A DNA stretch of 64,000 bases from Bacteroides finegoldii DSM 17565 (GTDB taxonomy: Bacteria > Bacteroidota > Bacteroidia > Bacteroidales > Bacteroidaceae): NCBI RefSeq assembly GCF_000156195.1, contig NZ_GG688320.1, positions 186,001 through 250,000 on the forward strand, in the 5' to 3' direction. Shown here piece by piece: positions 45,068-54,556 of this stretch. The notes beneath the pieces are model-generated. The model did not search any database. It was not told where the DNA came from and saw only the letters and a list, made by a program, of their open reading frames with translations. Every line of letters begins with the position of its first letter. Position 1 is the first letter of the stretch. The translations under genes and the position numbers were made by a program.

Positions 45068-46306
45068 ATGAAAACTACCTTCATAGGGCTTCTGTTTCTG
45101 ATAGCCCCTTATATAAACGCACAGGAGAAAATCCGAACTTTTCAACTGTCGGATGCACCGCGTTACAGCGAAGAAACTGGATACGGATATGATCTTACCG
45201 ATACACCGGAAAAAGGCAGTAAGGCACCCTTCTTCTTTTCTGTCCGTGTACCGGACGGTAACTACCAAGTAACCGTTCGTCTGGGAAACAAGAAACAGGC
45301 AGGAGTGACAACAGTAAGAGGCGAGTCACGCCGACTGTTCATTGATAACCTTGCGACCCAAAAGGGACAATTCGTAGATGAAACATTTATCATCAACAAA
45401 CGCAATCCCCGCATTTCCGAGAAAGAATCCGTACGAATCAAACCCCGCGAAAAGGCCAAACTGAACTGGGACGATAAACTGACGCTGGAATTTAACGGTG
45501 ATGCACCCGTATGCCAGAGTATCAGTATCAAGCCTGCCGATCCGTCGGTGATTACCGTTTTTCTATGCGGTAACAGTACCGTAGTCGACCAGGACAACGA
45601 GCCATGGGCCAGCTGGGGACAAATGATACCTCATTTTTTCGGTACGGACGTTTGTATCGCCAATTATGCGGAATCGGGGGAATCAGCCAATACGTTTATT
45701 GCCGCAGGACGTTTGAAAAAAGCATTGAGCCAGATAAAGAAAGGAGATTATCTTTTCATGGAATTCGGGCATAACGACCAAAAGCAAAAAGGACCAGGCA
45801 AAGGAGCTTATTACTCTTTTATGACCAGCCTGAAAACATTTATTGATGAAGCCCGTGCGCGGGGAGCATATCCCGTACTGGTCACTCCCACCCAACGCCG
45901 GAGTTTTGACGCCACCGGACATATCCGTGACACACACGAAGATTATCCAGAAGCCATGCGCTGGCTGGCTGCTAAAGAAAATGTTCCGTTGATCGACCTC
46001 AACGAAATGACCCGTACGCTTTATGAAGCTTTGGGAACAGAAACGTCAAAGCGTGCTTTCGTACACTATCCGGCAGGGGCTTATCCGGGACAAAAACAAG
46101 ATTTTGCCGATAATACCCATTTTAATCCTTACGGTGCCTATCAGATAGCCCAATGTGTGATTGAAGGAATGAAGAAAGCCGTACCTAACCTAGCGAAGCA
46201 CCTAAAAATAGATCCGGCATACAATCCGGCATACCCGGACAATCCGGATACTTTCCACTGGAACAATTCACCTTTTACAGAGATAGAGAAGCCGGATGGT
46301 AACTGA
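45068..46306 (+). CDS. CE12-type SGNH rhamnogalacturonan acetylesterase
   Basis: 412 residues. The signal peptide ends INAQE. An N-terminal galactose-binding-like beta-sandwich (about 20-155: VPDGNYQVTVRLG, TVRGESRRLFIDNL) precedes the SGNH domain with GNST (Ser170), GHND (Asn236) and DNTH (Asp348, His351). It is a close paralogue of 8410-9690, with the same architecture and the same ending FTEIEKPDGN. Deacetylation of the RG-I backbone would open it to the GH28 and GH2 enzymes encoded in the same operon. It begins 10 bp after the GH2 stop, and the next gene begins 24 bp later. Confidence 0.92.
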   Translation: MKTTFIGLLFLIAPYINAQEKIRTFQLSDAPRYSEETGYGYDLTDTPEKGSKAPFFFSVRVPDGNYQVTVRLGNKKQAGVTTVRGESRRLFIDNLATQKGQFVDETFIINKRNPRISEKESVRIKPREKAKLNWDDKLTLEFNGDAPVCQSISIKPADPSVITVFLCGNSTVVDQDNEPWASWGQMIPHFFGTDVCIANYAESGESANTFIAAGRLKKALSQIKKGDYLFMEFGHNDQKQKGPGKGAYYSFMTSLKTFIDEARARGAYPVLVTPTQRRSFDATGHIRDTHEDYPEAMRWLAAKENVPLIDLNEMTRTLYEALGTETSKRAFVHYPAGAYPGQKQDFADNTHFNPYGAYQIAQCVIEGMKKAVPNLAKHLKIDPAYNPAYPDNPDTFHWNNSPFTEIEKPDGN

Positions 46307-46330
46307 TATGTATATAAACTGATATAGTAT

Positions 46331-47848
46331 ATGAAAAATAAAAACATACTTGCCCTATGTGTAGCAGTACCTCTGTTTATCGCATGCACTCCTGCCAAAC
46401 AAACCGGAAAAGACTTCCAATGGGGAGAACTTCCGCAACAGCCTGATTTATCATGGGCTGATAGTGTCGGTAGTCGGCAAGAGCCTATCAATCATATAGC
46501 CCTATCTGCCAATTCTTTAGGTGCGGTAGCAGACAGTACTGTACTCAGTACAACAGCTATACAAAAAGCAATCGACAGTTGTGCCGTCTCCGGCGGGGGA
46601 ACCGTCACTCTCCAACCGGGATATTACCAGACAGGGGCACTCTTTATCAAAAGCGGAGTAAACCTCCATTTGGACAAGGGTGTGACTTTACTGGCCAGTC
46701 CTCAAATTCACCATTATCCGGAATTCCGTTCAAGAGTTGCAGGAATCGAAATGACATGGCCAGCGGCAGTTATCAATATCATAGATGAGAAAAACGCATC
46801 TATCAGCGGAGAAGGGACACTGGACTGTCGGGGAAAGGTATTTTGGGATAAATATTGGGAAATGAGGAAAGAATATGAGGCGAAAGGACTGCGTTGGATT
46901 GTCGACTATGACTGCAAACGTGTACGGGGAATCCTCGTTGAACGCAGCTCGGATATCACATTAAGCGGATTCACTTTAATGCGTACCGGTTTCTGGGGAT
47001 GTCAGATTCTTTATTCCGACCATTGCACCATCAACGGATTAACAATCAATAATAATATCGGAGGACACGGTCCCAGTACGGATGGCATCGATATCGACTC
47101 ATCCACCCATGTATTAGTTGAAAATTGCGACATAGATTGCAATGACGATAATATCTGCATCAAATCCGGACGAGACGCAGATGGCCTGCGGGTGAACCGT
47201 CCTACCGAAAAAATTGTGATACGTAACTGTATAGCCCGCAAAGGCGCCGGCCTCATCACTTGCGGAAGTGAGACTTCAGGAAGTATCCGTAATATATTAG
47301 GATACAATCTGGATGCAGAAGGAACTTCTACGGTACTGAGACTGAAAAGTGCCATGAATCGCGGAGGAACAGTCGAAAACATCTACATGACCCGAATCAA
47401 TGCTAAGAATGTGCAACAGGTTCTGGCGGCGGATCTAAACTGGAATCCCAATTACAGCTACAGCATCCTGCCCAAAGAATATGAAGGCAAAGAAATTCCC
47501 GAGCATTGGAAAGTAATGCTGACTCCCGTTAATCCGCCGGAAAAAGGATATCCACATTTCCGGAACGTGTATCTGTCTGATGTAAAAGCAGAAAACGTAA
47601 ATGAATTTATCTCTGCTTCCGGATGGAACGATTCCTTACGCCTGGAGAATTTCTATCTCCATGCCATCAAGGCAACGACAAACAGTCTCGGAAAAATATG
47701 TTATACGAGAAACTTTAATTTATCTGACATTACATTGTATGCCAAAAACAGAAACGATATGGAACTGAAAGAAAATGAACAAAGCAATATCCAGTTCAGT
47801 TACGCCAATCCGACAAATTCTGACGACAGAACCGCCGAACACCTGTAA
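46331..47848 (+). CDS. GH28 polygalacturonase-family lipoprotein
   Basis: 505 residues with lipobox FIACTPA. The beta-helix carries classic GH28 sites in order: STDGIDID (about 249), NDDNICIKSGRD (about 270), GAGLITCGSE (about 305) and LRLKS (about 337). Compared with the GH28 at 17753 it keeps STDG and the DD pair, so the catalytic aspartates are in place, while the GHG motif is again replaced by a GAGLITCG variant. Family members cut galacturonan or release galacturonate from rhamnogalacturonan. It is the last gene of the GH2-CE12-GH28 operon. Only a weak 7-bp inverted repeat (47858-47899) is seen as a terminator. Confidence 0.9.
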   Translation: MKNKNILALCVAVPLFIACTPAKQTGKDFQWGELPQQPDLSWADSVGSRQEPINHIALSANSLGAVADSTVLSTTAIQKAIDSCAVSGGGTVTLQPGYYQTGALFIKSGVNLHLDKGVTLLASPQIHHYPEFRSRVAGIEMTWPAAVINIIDEKNASISGEGTLDCRGKVFWDKYWEMRKEYEAKGLRWIVDYDCKRVRGILVERSSDITLSGFTLMRTGFWGCQILYSDHCTINGLTINNNIGGHGPSTDGIDIDSSTHVLVENCDIDCNDDNICIKSGRDADGLRVNRPTEKIVIRNCIARKGAGLITCGSETSGSIRNILGYNLDAEGTSTVLRLKSAMNRGGTVENIYMTRINAKNVQQVLAADLNWNPNYSYSILPKEYEGKEIPEHWKVMLTPVNPPEKGYPHFRNVYLSDVKAENVNEFISASGWNDSLRLENFYLHAIKATTNSLGKICYTRNFNLSDITLYAKNRNDMELKENEQSNIQFSYANPTNSDDRTAEHL

Positions 47849-47881
47849 TGGACAAGGGCAGTCAGATATCCGATAAAGTTC

Positions 47882-49051
47882 TTATTCATTATTGACTGCT
47901 CGTTCCAATTGCTTTAATGCCTGTTCCAATGTAGCACGCGGGCAGGCAACATTTAACCGCATAAAGCCTTCGCCCTCCTTGCCGAATGTTGTTCCGTCAT
48001 TCAGTGCCAGATGCGCTCTTTCTACAAACAGGCGATTCAAACTCTCTTGGTTCAATCCCAGTTCCCGGCAATCCAAAAAGATAAGATAGGAAGCCTGCGG
48101 ACGAATCATCTTGACGGCAGGAATATGTTCCCGCAAATAGTTTTCGGTAAAGTCTACATTGCCTTTGATATATGCTATCACCTGATCCAGCCATTCCGTA
48201 CCATGGCTATAAGCCGCCGCCACACTCAGATAGGCAAACAGATGGCCTTCACAAAACTCACTCGCTTCCATGTAGGTACGGAAACGTCGAAGAAGTTCCT
48301 CATTTTCGATGATTACATAAGAGCTTGCCAGTCCCGGCATATTGAAAGCCTTGCTCGGAGACATAAAGACAAGTGAGTTCATCCGTGCTTTTTCTGAAGT
48401 CAAAGCAAAAGTGGGATGTTTATAAGGTGGCAAAGTCAGGTCTGCATGAATCTCGTCGGAGATAACCAAAGTACCGGTTTCCTGACAAATATCAGCAATC
48501 TGCGAAAGCTCTTCTTTCGTCCATACTCGTCCGCCCGGATTATGAGGATTACTTAAAATCAGTATTTTACAACCTTGTACATCCCGGCGGAAACGGTCGA
48601 AATCAATGTAATACTGTCCGTTCCTCAACACTAACGGGCTGAATACAACTTCGCGTTCATTTTTCTGCGCCACAAGGAAAAAAGGATGATAGACAGGCGG
48701 CATTACCATCACTTTATCTCCTTTTTCCGTGAAACAGTGGATAGCAAAAGCCAACCCGCGAACAATGCCGGGAGTAAACGTCAGCATTTCTTCGGTGACC
48801 GACCATCCGTGACGTTCTTTCAACCAATGGATAATGGAAGCCGCCCATTCCTTACAGGCGAATGTATATCCCAGCACTTCATGCTCCAACCGCTTTTTCA
48901 AAGCCTCTATCACAAATGGAGCCGTACGGAAATCCATATCGGCTACCCACATAGGAATCAGGTCATTGCGTCCCCAACGGCCTTCCACTCCATCCCATTT
49001 TACGGAATCCGTACCGTTACGGTTTATTATTTCATCAAAATTATAGTTCAT
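47882..49051 (-). CDS. MalY/PatB-type PLP-dependent C-S lyase or aminotransferase
   Basis: 389 residues, cytoplasmic, no signal peptide. Fold-type I PLP enzyme: the N-terminal WVADMDF motif typical of the MalY/PatB group, NPHNPGGR (about 168-175), SDEIHADL with Asp199 for the pyridine nitrogen, SPSKAFNMPG with PLP Lys234, and the C-terminal FMRLNVACPR with the carboxylate-binding Arg. The group includes cystathionine beta-lyases and regulators of maltose genes in enterics; here cystathionine or cysteine-conjugate lyase activity is the safest reading. It is not part of the pectin locus. It is divergent from the HAD gene over a palindromic promoter. Confidence 0.9.
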   Translation of the reverse strand: MNYNFDEIINRNGTDSVKWDGVEGRWGRNDLIPMWVADMDFRTAPFVIEALKKRLEHEVLGYTFACKEWAASIIHWLKERHGWSVTEEMLTFTPGIVRGLAFAIHCFTEKGDKVMVMPPVYHPFFLVAQKNEREVVFSPLVLRNGQYYIDFDRFRRDVQGCKILILSNPHNPGGRVWTKEELSQIADICQETGTLVISDEIHADLTLPPYKHPTFALTSEKARMNSLVFMSPSKAFNMPGLASSYVIIENEELLRRFRTYMEASEFCEGHLFAYLSVAAAYSHGTEWLDQVIAYIKGNVDFTENYLREHIPAVKMIRPQASYLIFLDCRELGLNQESLNRLFVERAHLALNDGTTFGKEGEGFMRLNVACPRATLEQALKQLERAVNNE

Positions 49052-49078
49052 ACTGCATGATGTTTTTATGTTATATGA

Positions 49079-49099
49079 GACAAAAGTAGTACTTTTGTC
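49079..49099. promoter_or_regulatory. Back-to-back -7 boxes forming a palindrome
   Basis: GACAAAAGTA (49079-49088) and its complement TACTTTTGTC (49090-49099) flank a single G. Each arm contains a TACTTTTG -7 box, one for the minus-strand lyase gene and one for the plus-strand HAD gene, so polymerase cannot occupy both at once. The -33 elements are weak. Confidence 0.65.
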
Positions 49100-49119
49100 T
49101 TCAATTCAAAAAGGAATCT

Positions 49120-49905
49120 ATGACGAAAGCTTTATTTTTTGATATAGACGGTACACTGGTCAGCTTCCATACTCACCGTATCCCGTCTTCCACTATCGAG
49201 GCTCTGGAAGCCGCCCATACGAAAGGACATAAAATATTTATCGCTACCGGACGTCCGAAAGCCATTATCAACAATCTCTCCGAGCTACAGAAGCGGAATC
49301 TCATTGATGGATACATCACGATGAACGGAGCCTATTGTTTTGTCGGAGAACAAGTTATTTATAAGAACGCCATCCCCCAGGAAGAGGTAAAAGCAATGGG
49401 AGATTTCTGCGAAAAGAAAGGAGTACCCTGCATTTTTGTAGAGGAACATCATATTTCCGTTTGCCAGCCCAACGAGATGGTAAAGAAGATTTTTTATGAT
49501 TTCCTACACGTGGATGTTATCCCGACCGTCTCTTTTGCAGAAGCGACCGACAAGGAGATTATACAAATGACTCCTTTCATTACGGAGGAAGAAGAAAGAG
49601 AAATCCGCCCGTCAATCCCAACTTGCGAGATAGGCCGCTGGTATCCCGCCTTTGCCGATATAACCGCCAAAGGAGATACCAAACAAAAAGGCATAGACGA
49701 AATAATCCGTTATTTTGATATCAGACTGGAAGACACGATGGCATTCGGAGATGGGGGAAACGACATCAGCATGCTCCGTCATGCTGCTATCGGTGTGGCT
49801 ATGGGGCAAGCTGAAAAGGACGTAAAAGCTGCCGCCGATTACGTAACAGCTCCGATCGACGAGGATGGTATCAGCAAAGCGATGAAACATTTCGGAATTA
49901 TTTAA
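49120..49905 (+). CDS. Cof-type HAD-IIB sugar-phosphate phosphatase
   Basis: 261 residues, cytoplasmic. Motif I FFDIDGTL has the nucleophile Asp8 and Asp10. ATGRP supplies motif II, the Lys is in the KGDTKQKGIDE region, and motif IV is FGDGGNDISML. The C2-type cap between motifs II and III marks the Cof/YkrA subfamily, which dephosphorylates sugar phosphates or cofactor precursors with broad specificity. It starts 20 bp after the palindromic promoter and is followed after 27 bp by the helicase gene, so the two are probably cotranscribed. No specific substrate can be read from the sequence. Confidence 0.9.
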   Translation: MTKALFFDIDGTLVSFHTHRIPSSTIEALEAAHTKGHKIFIATGRPKAIINNLSELQKRNLIDGYITMNGAYCFVGEQVIYKNAIPQEEVKAMGDFCEKKGVPCIFVEEHHISVCQPNEMVKKIFYDFLHVDVIPTVSFAEATDKEIIQMTPFITEEEEREIRPSIPTCEIGRWYPAFADITAKGDTKQKGIDEIIRYFDIRLEDTMAFGDGGNDISMLRHAAIGVAMGQAEKDVKAAADYVTAPIDEDGISKAMKHFGII

Positions 49906-49932
49906 CAAGGGGGATTTACTCTATTTATCAAC

Positions 49933-51930
49933 ATGAGCGTAGACACTAACAACGCAGAGTTTCAAGATGCCTTGAACCTGATTCAATATACACGCCAATC
50001 TGTTTTTCTAACCGGAAAGGCGGGTACAGGAAAATCTACATTCTTGCGTTACGTCTGCGAAAACACCAAGAAGAAATATGTTGTACTTGCTCCGACGGGT
50101 ATTGCCGCCATCAATGCCGGAGGAAGTACGATGCATAGTTTCTTCAAACTGCCTTTTCATCCACTGCCACCGGACGACCCGAATCTCAGTCTCCAACGGG
50201 GACGCATCCACGAATTCTTTAAATATACAAAACCGCATCGAAAGTTACTGGAACAGATAGAACTGGTGATTATCGACGAAATTTCAATGGTACGGGCGGA
50301 TATTATTGATGCTATCGACCGTATTCTGCGTGTATATTCCCATAACTTACGCGAACCTTTCGGTGGAAAGCAGCTGTTATTGGTGGGTGATGTTTTTCAA
50401 TTAGAACCGGTTGTAAAGAACGATGAACGGGATATATTGAACCGCTTCTATCCTACTCCCTATTTCTTCTCCGCACGAGTATTCGGTCAGATAGACTTGG
50501 TATCCATCGAGCTTCAGAAAGTATACAGACAGACCGATCCTGTTTTTGTCAGCGTTCTCGACCATATCCGTACGAATACGGCCGGAGCAGCCGATCTGCA
50601 ACTGCTGAATACCCGATACGGGAGCCAGATTGAGGAATCGGAAGCCGATATGTACATCACTCTTGCTACAAGACGGGATACAGTAGACTCTATCAATGAG
50701 AAAAAGTTGGCGGAACTGCCGGGAGATCCAATCACTTTCGAGGGAGTTATCGAAGGAGACTTTCCCGAAAGCAGCCTGCCTACCTCGCAAGAACTTGTAC
50801 TCAAACCCGGTGCCCAGATTATCTTTATCAAAAACAATTTCGACCGCCGATGGGTGAATGGAACGATCGGTGTCATATCCGGAATTGATGAGGAAGAAGA
50901 AACGATATACGTTATCACCGATGACGGAAAAGAATGTGATGTAAAACGGGAATCATGGCGGAACATCCGCTACCGTTACAATGAAAAGACCAAAGAAATA
51001 GAAGAAGAGGTATTGGGCAGCTTTACTCAATATCCTATTCGGCTGGCTTGGGCGATAACTGTTCATAAGAGTCAGGGGCTCACTTTCAGCCGGGTAGTCA
51101 TCGATTTCACAGGTGGTGTATTTGCCGGAGGGCAAGCATACGTGGCACTCAGCCGGTGCACTTCTCTGGAGGGGATTCAACTTAAAAAGCCCATCAGCCG
51201 GGCAGATGTTTTCGTCCGGCCCGAGATTGTGAACTTTGCCGGACGGTTTAATAATCGTCAGGCTATTGACAAGGCTTTGAAACAAGCACAGGCCGACGTA
51301 CAATATGTTGCCGCCGCACGTGCTTTCGACAAAGGAGACATGGAGGAATGCCTGGAACAATTCTTCCGTGCTATTCATTCCCGTTATGATATAGAAAAAC
51401 CTGCTCCCCGTCGGCTGATCCGTCGCAAACTGGGTATCATCAATACGCTGAAGGAACAGAATAGGAGACTCAAGGAACAATTACAGGAACAGCAGGAGCG
51501 TCTGCGGCAATATGCTCATGAATATTTATTGATGGGTAACGAATGTATTACCCAAGCCCACGATGCACGAGCCGCCATTGCCAATTATGACAAAGCGCTC
51601 AGCCTCGATCCCAATTATGTGGACGCCTGGATACGAAAAGGGATTACCCTCTTTAATAATAAAGAATATTTTGACGCGGAAAACTGCTTCAATACTGCCG
51701 TAAGCCTCCATCCCGCCAACTTCAAAGCTGTATATAACCGGGGAAAACTCCGTCTAAAACTTGAAAATATGGAAGGGGCTATTGCCGATTTGGATAAAGC
51801 CACCAGTCTGAAACCGGAACACGCCGGCGCACACGAACTTTTCGGAGATGCACTGATAAAAGCAGGAAAAGAAGGAGAAGCTGCACTGCAATGGAGAATT
51901 GCGGAAGAACTAAGGAAAAAGAAATCATAA
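49933..51930 (+). CDS. PIF1/RecD-like DNA helicase with C-terminal TPRs
   Basis: 665 residues. SF1B helicase core: Walker A GKAGTGKS (28-35), motif Ia APTGIAA, Walker B IIDEISM (113-119), motif III GDVFQLEPV, and the RecD2/PIF1-type motifs HKSQGLTF and GQAYVALSRC (around 370-400). After about 450 there is a charged coiled-coil segment (LKEQNRRLKEQLQEQQERLRQ) and then three tetratricopeptide repeats (ANYDKALSLDPNYVDAWIRKG and the next two). The TPR tail suggests a protein-protein interaction role added to a 5'-3' helicase. Such fusions are familiar in Bacteroides but not experimentally explained, as far as I know. Confidence 0.9.
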   Translation: MSVDTNNAEFQDALNLIQYTRQSVFLTGKAGTGKSTFLRYVCENTKKKYVVLAPTGIAAINAGGSTMHSFFKLPFHPLPPDDPNLSLQRGRIHEFFKYTKPHRKLLEQIELVIIDEISMVRADIIDAIDRILRVYSHNLREPFGGKQLLLVGDVFQLEPVVKNDERDILNRFYPTPYFFSARVFGQIDLVSIELQKVYRQTDPVFVSVLDHIRTNTAGAADLQLLNTRYGSQIEESEADMYITLATRRDTVDSINEKKLAELPGDPITFEGVIEGDFPESSLPTSQELVLKPGAQIIFIKNNFDRRWVNGTIGVISGIDEEEETIYVITDDGKECDVKRESWRNIRYRYNEKTKEIEEEVLGSFTQYPIRLAWAITVHKSQGLTFSRVVIDFTGGVFAGGQAYVALSRCTSLEGIQLKKPISRADVFVRPEIVNFAGRFNNRQAIDKALKQAQADVQYVAAARAFDKGDMEECLEQFFRAIHSRYDIEKPAPRRLIRRKLGIINTLKEQNRRLKEQLQEQQERLRQYAHEYLLMGNECITQAHDARAAIANYDKALSLDPNYVDAWIRKGITLFNNKEYFDAENCFNTAVSLHPANFKAVYNRGKLRLKLENMEGAIADLDKATSLKPEHAGAHELFGDALIKAGKEGEAALQWRIAEELRKKKS

Positions 51931-51967
51931 AACTCCCCTTTTATCCTTTATTATCAAAAAGTTTTAT

Positions 51968-51975
51968 TAGTTTTG
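51968..51975 (+). promoter_or_regulatory. Possible -7 box ahead of the AsmA-like gene
   Basis: TAGTTTTG fits TAnnTTTG; the -33 is poor (CTTTAT). It lies 39 bp before the start codon. Confidence 0.45.
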
Positions 51976-52013
51976 TCTCTTGTATATTCGTCAAACTCTT
52001 AAAATAAAAGTAA

Positions 52014-54539
52014 ATGAAAAAAGGTTTGAAAATCGCAGCTATCACTGTAGGAGTTATTATCATCCTCATGCTCCTTCTCCCTTTCGCCTTCAAAGGTAAG
52101 ATAGCCGATATCGTAAAGACAGAAGGCAACAAAATGCTTAATGCACAATTTGATTTTGAGAGACTTAACATTAGCCTGTTCCGCAACTTTCCACAGGCTT
52201 CTGTCACACTCGAAGATTTCTGGCTGAAAGGTGCAGGAGAATTCGCTAACGATACTCTCGTACAAGCCGGAGAGGTTACCGCAGCTATCAATCTATTTTC
52301 ACTTTTCGGAGATAGTGGCTATGATATTTCTAAAATCTTCATTGAAGATACCCGGCTGCACGCTATTGTATTGCCGGACGGGCAAGTGAACTGGGATATC
52401 ATGAAGCCGGACACCACAGCAACAGAGGAAACACCTACGGCAGAAGAGGAATCTTCTCCTTTCAAGGTGAAGCTACAACAGTTTGTCATCAAAAACATGA
52501 ACTTGGTTTATGACGATCAGCAAGGGAAAATGTATGCTGACATCCGTGACTTCAATGCCGTTTGTTCCGGCGATTTGGGAAGTGACCGTACCACATTGCA
52601 ACTGGAAGCGGAAACCCAATCTTTGACTTACAAGATGAACGGCATTCCTTTCTTGGCAGATGCCAATATTTCCGCTAAAATGGATATAGACGCCGACTTA
52701 GCCAATAATAAATATACATTGAAGGATAATACTATCCGCCTTAATGCCATTCAGGCAGGTATTGACGGCTGGGTTGCCCTACAAGATCCCGCTATCGACA
52801 TGGATTTGAAACTTAATACGAATGATATCGGATTTAAAGAAATTCTTTCGTTGATTCCGGCCATCTATGCTACTGAGTTCTCAAGTCTGAAAACTGACGG
52901 GACTGCTACTCTGACTGCTGCTGCCAAAGGCGTTCTGCAGGGAGATACCGTACCCGCATTCAATATCGATATGCAGATCAAGAATGCCATGTTCCGCTAT
53001 CCGGCTCTACCGGCTGGTGTAGATCAAATCAACATCAGCGCCAATGTTCAGAATCCGGGAGGAAATATTGACTTGACTACCGTTACCATCAATCCGTTCA
53101 GCTTCCGTCTGGCAGGAAATCCGTTCAGTCTGACTGCCAACGTGAAAACTCCAATCAGCGACCCGGACTTTAAAGCGGAAGCAAAGGGCATCCTTAATTT
53201 AGGTATGATCAAACAAGTGTATCCACTCGGTGATATGGAGCTGAATGGAACGATCAATGCCGATATGCAGATGTCCGGCCGTCTTTCTTATATAGAAAAG
53301 GAACAATATGAACATATACAGGCTGCCGGTACGATCGGATTGACAGGCATGAAACTTCAGATGAAGGATATGCCGGATGTAGAAATCCAGAAATCCCTTT
53401 TCACTTTTACTCCGAAGTATCTTCAGTTGAGCGAAACGACCGTCAATATCGGAAAGAATGATATCACAGCCGATAGCCGCTTCGAGAACTATATCGGATA
53501 TGTACTGAAAGGAACTACCTTGAAAGGAAATCTGAACATTCGCTCCAATCATTTTAATTTGAATGATTTCATGGGTGATTCCGCCGAAGGAACAGACGCA
53601 ACACCGAATACCGCCACTACAGACTCGGTTGCTACTTCAACCGGAATCTTTGAAGTCCCCCGTAACATTGACTTCCAAATGGACGCTAATCTGAAAGAAG
53701 TATTGTTCGATAAGATGGTCTTCAACAACATGAATGGCAAACTCATTGTGAAAGACGGTAAGGTAGACATGAAAAACCTTTCCATGAATACAATGGGAGG
53801 AAATGTAGTAATGAATGGATATTATTCTACCGCCAACGTGAAGAAACCGGAGATGAAAGCCGGATTCAAACTGTCGAATATCGTTTTCGCACAGGCTTAC
53901 AAAGAACTGGATATGATACAGAAGATGGCTCCTATCTTTGAAAACCTGAAAGGTAATTTCTCCGGCAGTATCAATGTATTGACTGATCTGGACGCAACTA
54001 TGAGCCCTGTATTGGACACAATGCAAGGAGACGGCAGCCTCTCCACCCGCGATCTCAGTCTGAGTGGAGTAAAAGCGATTGACCAGATTGCCGACGCTGT
54101 GAAACAGCCGAGTCTGAAGGAAATGAAAGTGAAAGATATGACACTGGAGTTCACTATCAAAGACGGACGTGTGGAAACAAAACCGTTTGATATCAAGATG
54201 GGTGACTACAACTTGAATCTTTCAGGTAGTACGGGACTCGACCAAACCATCGATTATACAGGAAAGATCAAGCTGCCCGCTTCTGCCGGTAACATTTCCA
54301 AGCTGATGACTCTTGACTTGAAGATCGGAGGCTCGTTTACCTCTCCTAAAGTCAGTGTTGATACAAAGAGCATGGCAAGTCAGGCTGTTGAGGCCGTAGC
54401 CGACGAGGCTATCAGCAAACTGGGACAAAAACTAGGTCTGGATTCAGCCGCTACCGCCAATAAAGATTCTGTCAAGCAGAAAGTGACGGAAAAGGCGGCA
54501 GAGAAAGCACTGGATTTCTTAAAGAAGAAACTCAAATAA
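52014..54539 (+). CDS. AsmA-family envelope protein
   Basis: 841 residues. One N-terminal membrane anchor (about 6-26, AAITVGVIIILMLLLPFAF) is followed by an AsmA-like N-terminal domain (IVKTEGNKMLNAQFDFERLN, SLFRNFPQASVTLEDF) and a long beta-rich repeat region with a C-terminal AsmA_2-like block (GDGSLSTRDLSLSGVKAIDQIADAV, LNLSGSTGLDQTIDYTGKIKLP). The end is Lys-rich and helical. AsmA-family proteins are inner-membrane anchored and are thought to form bridge-like grooves moving phospholipids to the outer membrane. Members of this size are usual in Bacteroidetes. It is followed after 17 bp by the YciO/Sua5-like gene. Confidence 0.88.
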   Translation: MKKGLKIAAITVGVIIILMLLLPFAFKGKIADIVKTEGNKMLNAQFDFERLNISLFRNFPQASVTLEDFWLKGAGEFANDTLVQAGEVTAAINLFSLFGDSGYDISKIFIEDTRLHAIVLPDGQVNWDIMKPDTTATEETPTAEEESSPFKVKLQQFVIKNMNLVYDDQQGKMYADIRDFNAVCSGDLGSDRTTLQLEAETQSLTYKMNGIPFLADANISAKMDIDADLANNKYTLKDNTIRLNAIQAGIDGWVALQDPAIDMDLKLNTNDIGFKEILSLIPAIYATEFSSLKTDGTATLTAAAKGVLQGDTVPAFNIDMQIKNAMFRYPALPAGVDQINISANVQNPGGNIDLTTVTINPFSFRLAGNPFSLTANVKTPISDPDFKAEAKGILNLGMIKQVYPLGDMELNGTINADMQMSGRLSYIEKEQYEHIQAAGTIGLTGMKLQMKDMPDVEIQKSLFTFTPKYLQLSETTVNIGKNDITADSRFENYIGYVLKGTTLKGNLNIRSNHFNLNDFMGDSAEGTDATPNTATTDSVATSTGIFEVPRNIDFQMDANLKEVLFDKMVFNNMNGKLIVKDGKVDMKNLSMNTMGGNVVMNGYYSTANVKKPEMKAGFKLSNIVFAQAYKELDMIQKMAPIFENLKGNFSGSINVLTDLDATMSPVLDTMQGDGSLSTRDLSLSGVKAIDQIADAVKQPSLKEMKVKDMTLEFTIKDGRVETKPFDIKMGDYNLNLSGSTGLDQTIDYTGKIKLPASAGNISKLMTLDLKIGGSFTSPKVSVDTKSMASQAVEAVADEAISKLGQKLGLDSAATANKDSVKQKVTEKAAEKALDFLKKKLK

Positions 54540-54556
54540 AAAAGGAGAAAAAGGTT

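Noticed and set aside
47858-47899. Terminator between GH28 and the PLP lyase gene
   Set aside because: The stem is only 7 bp (GCAGTCA/TGACTGC) with no T-run; too weak to list as a feature.
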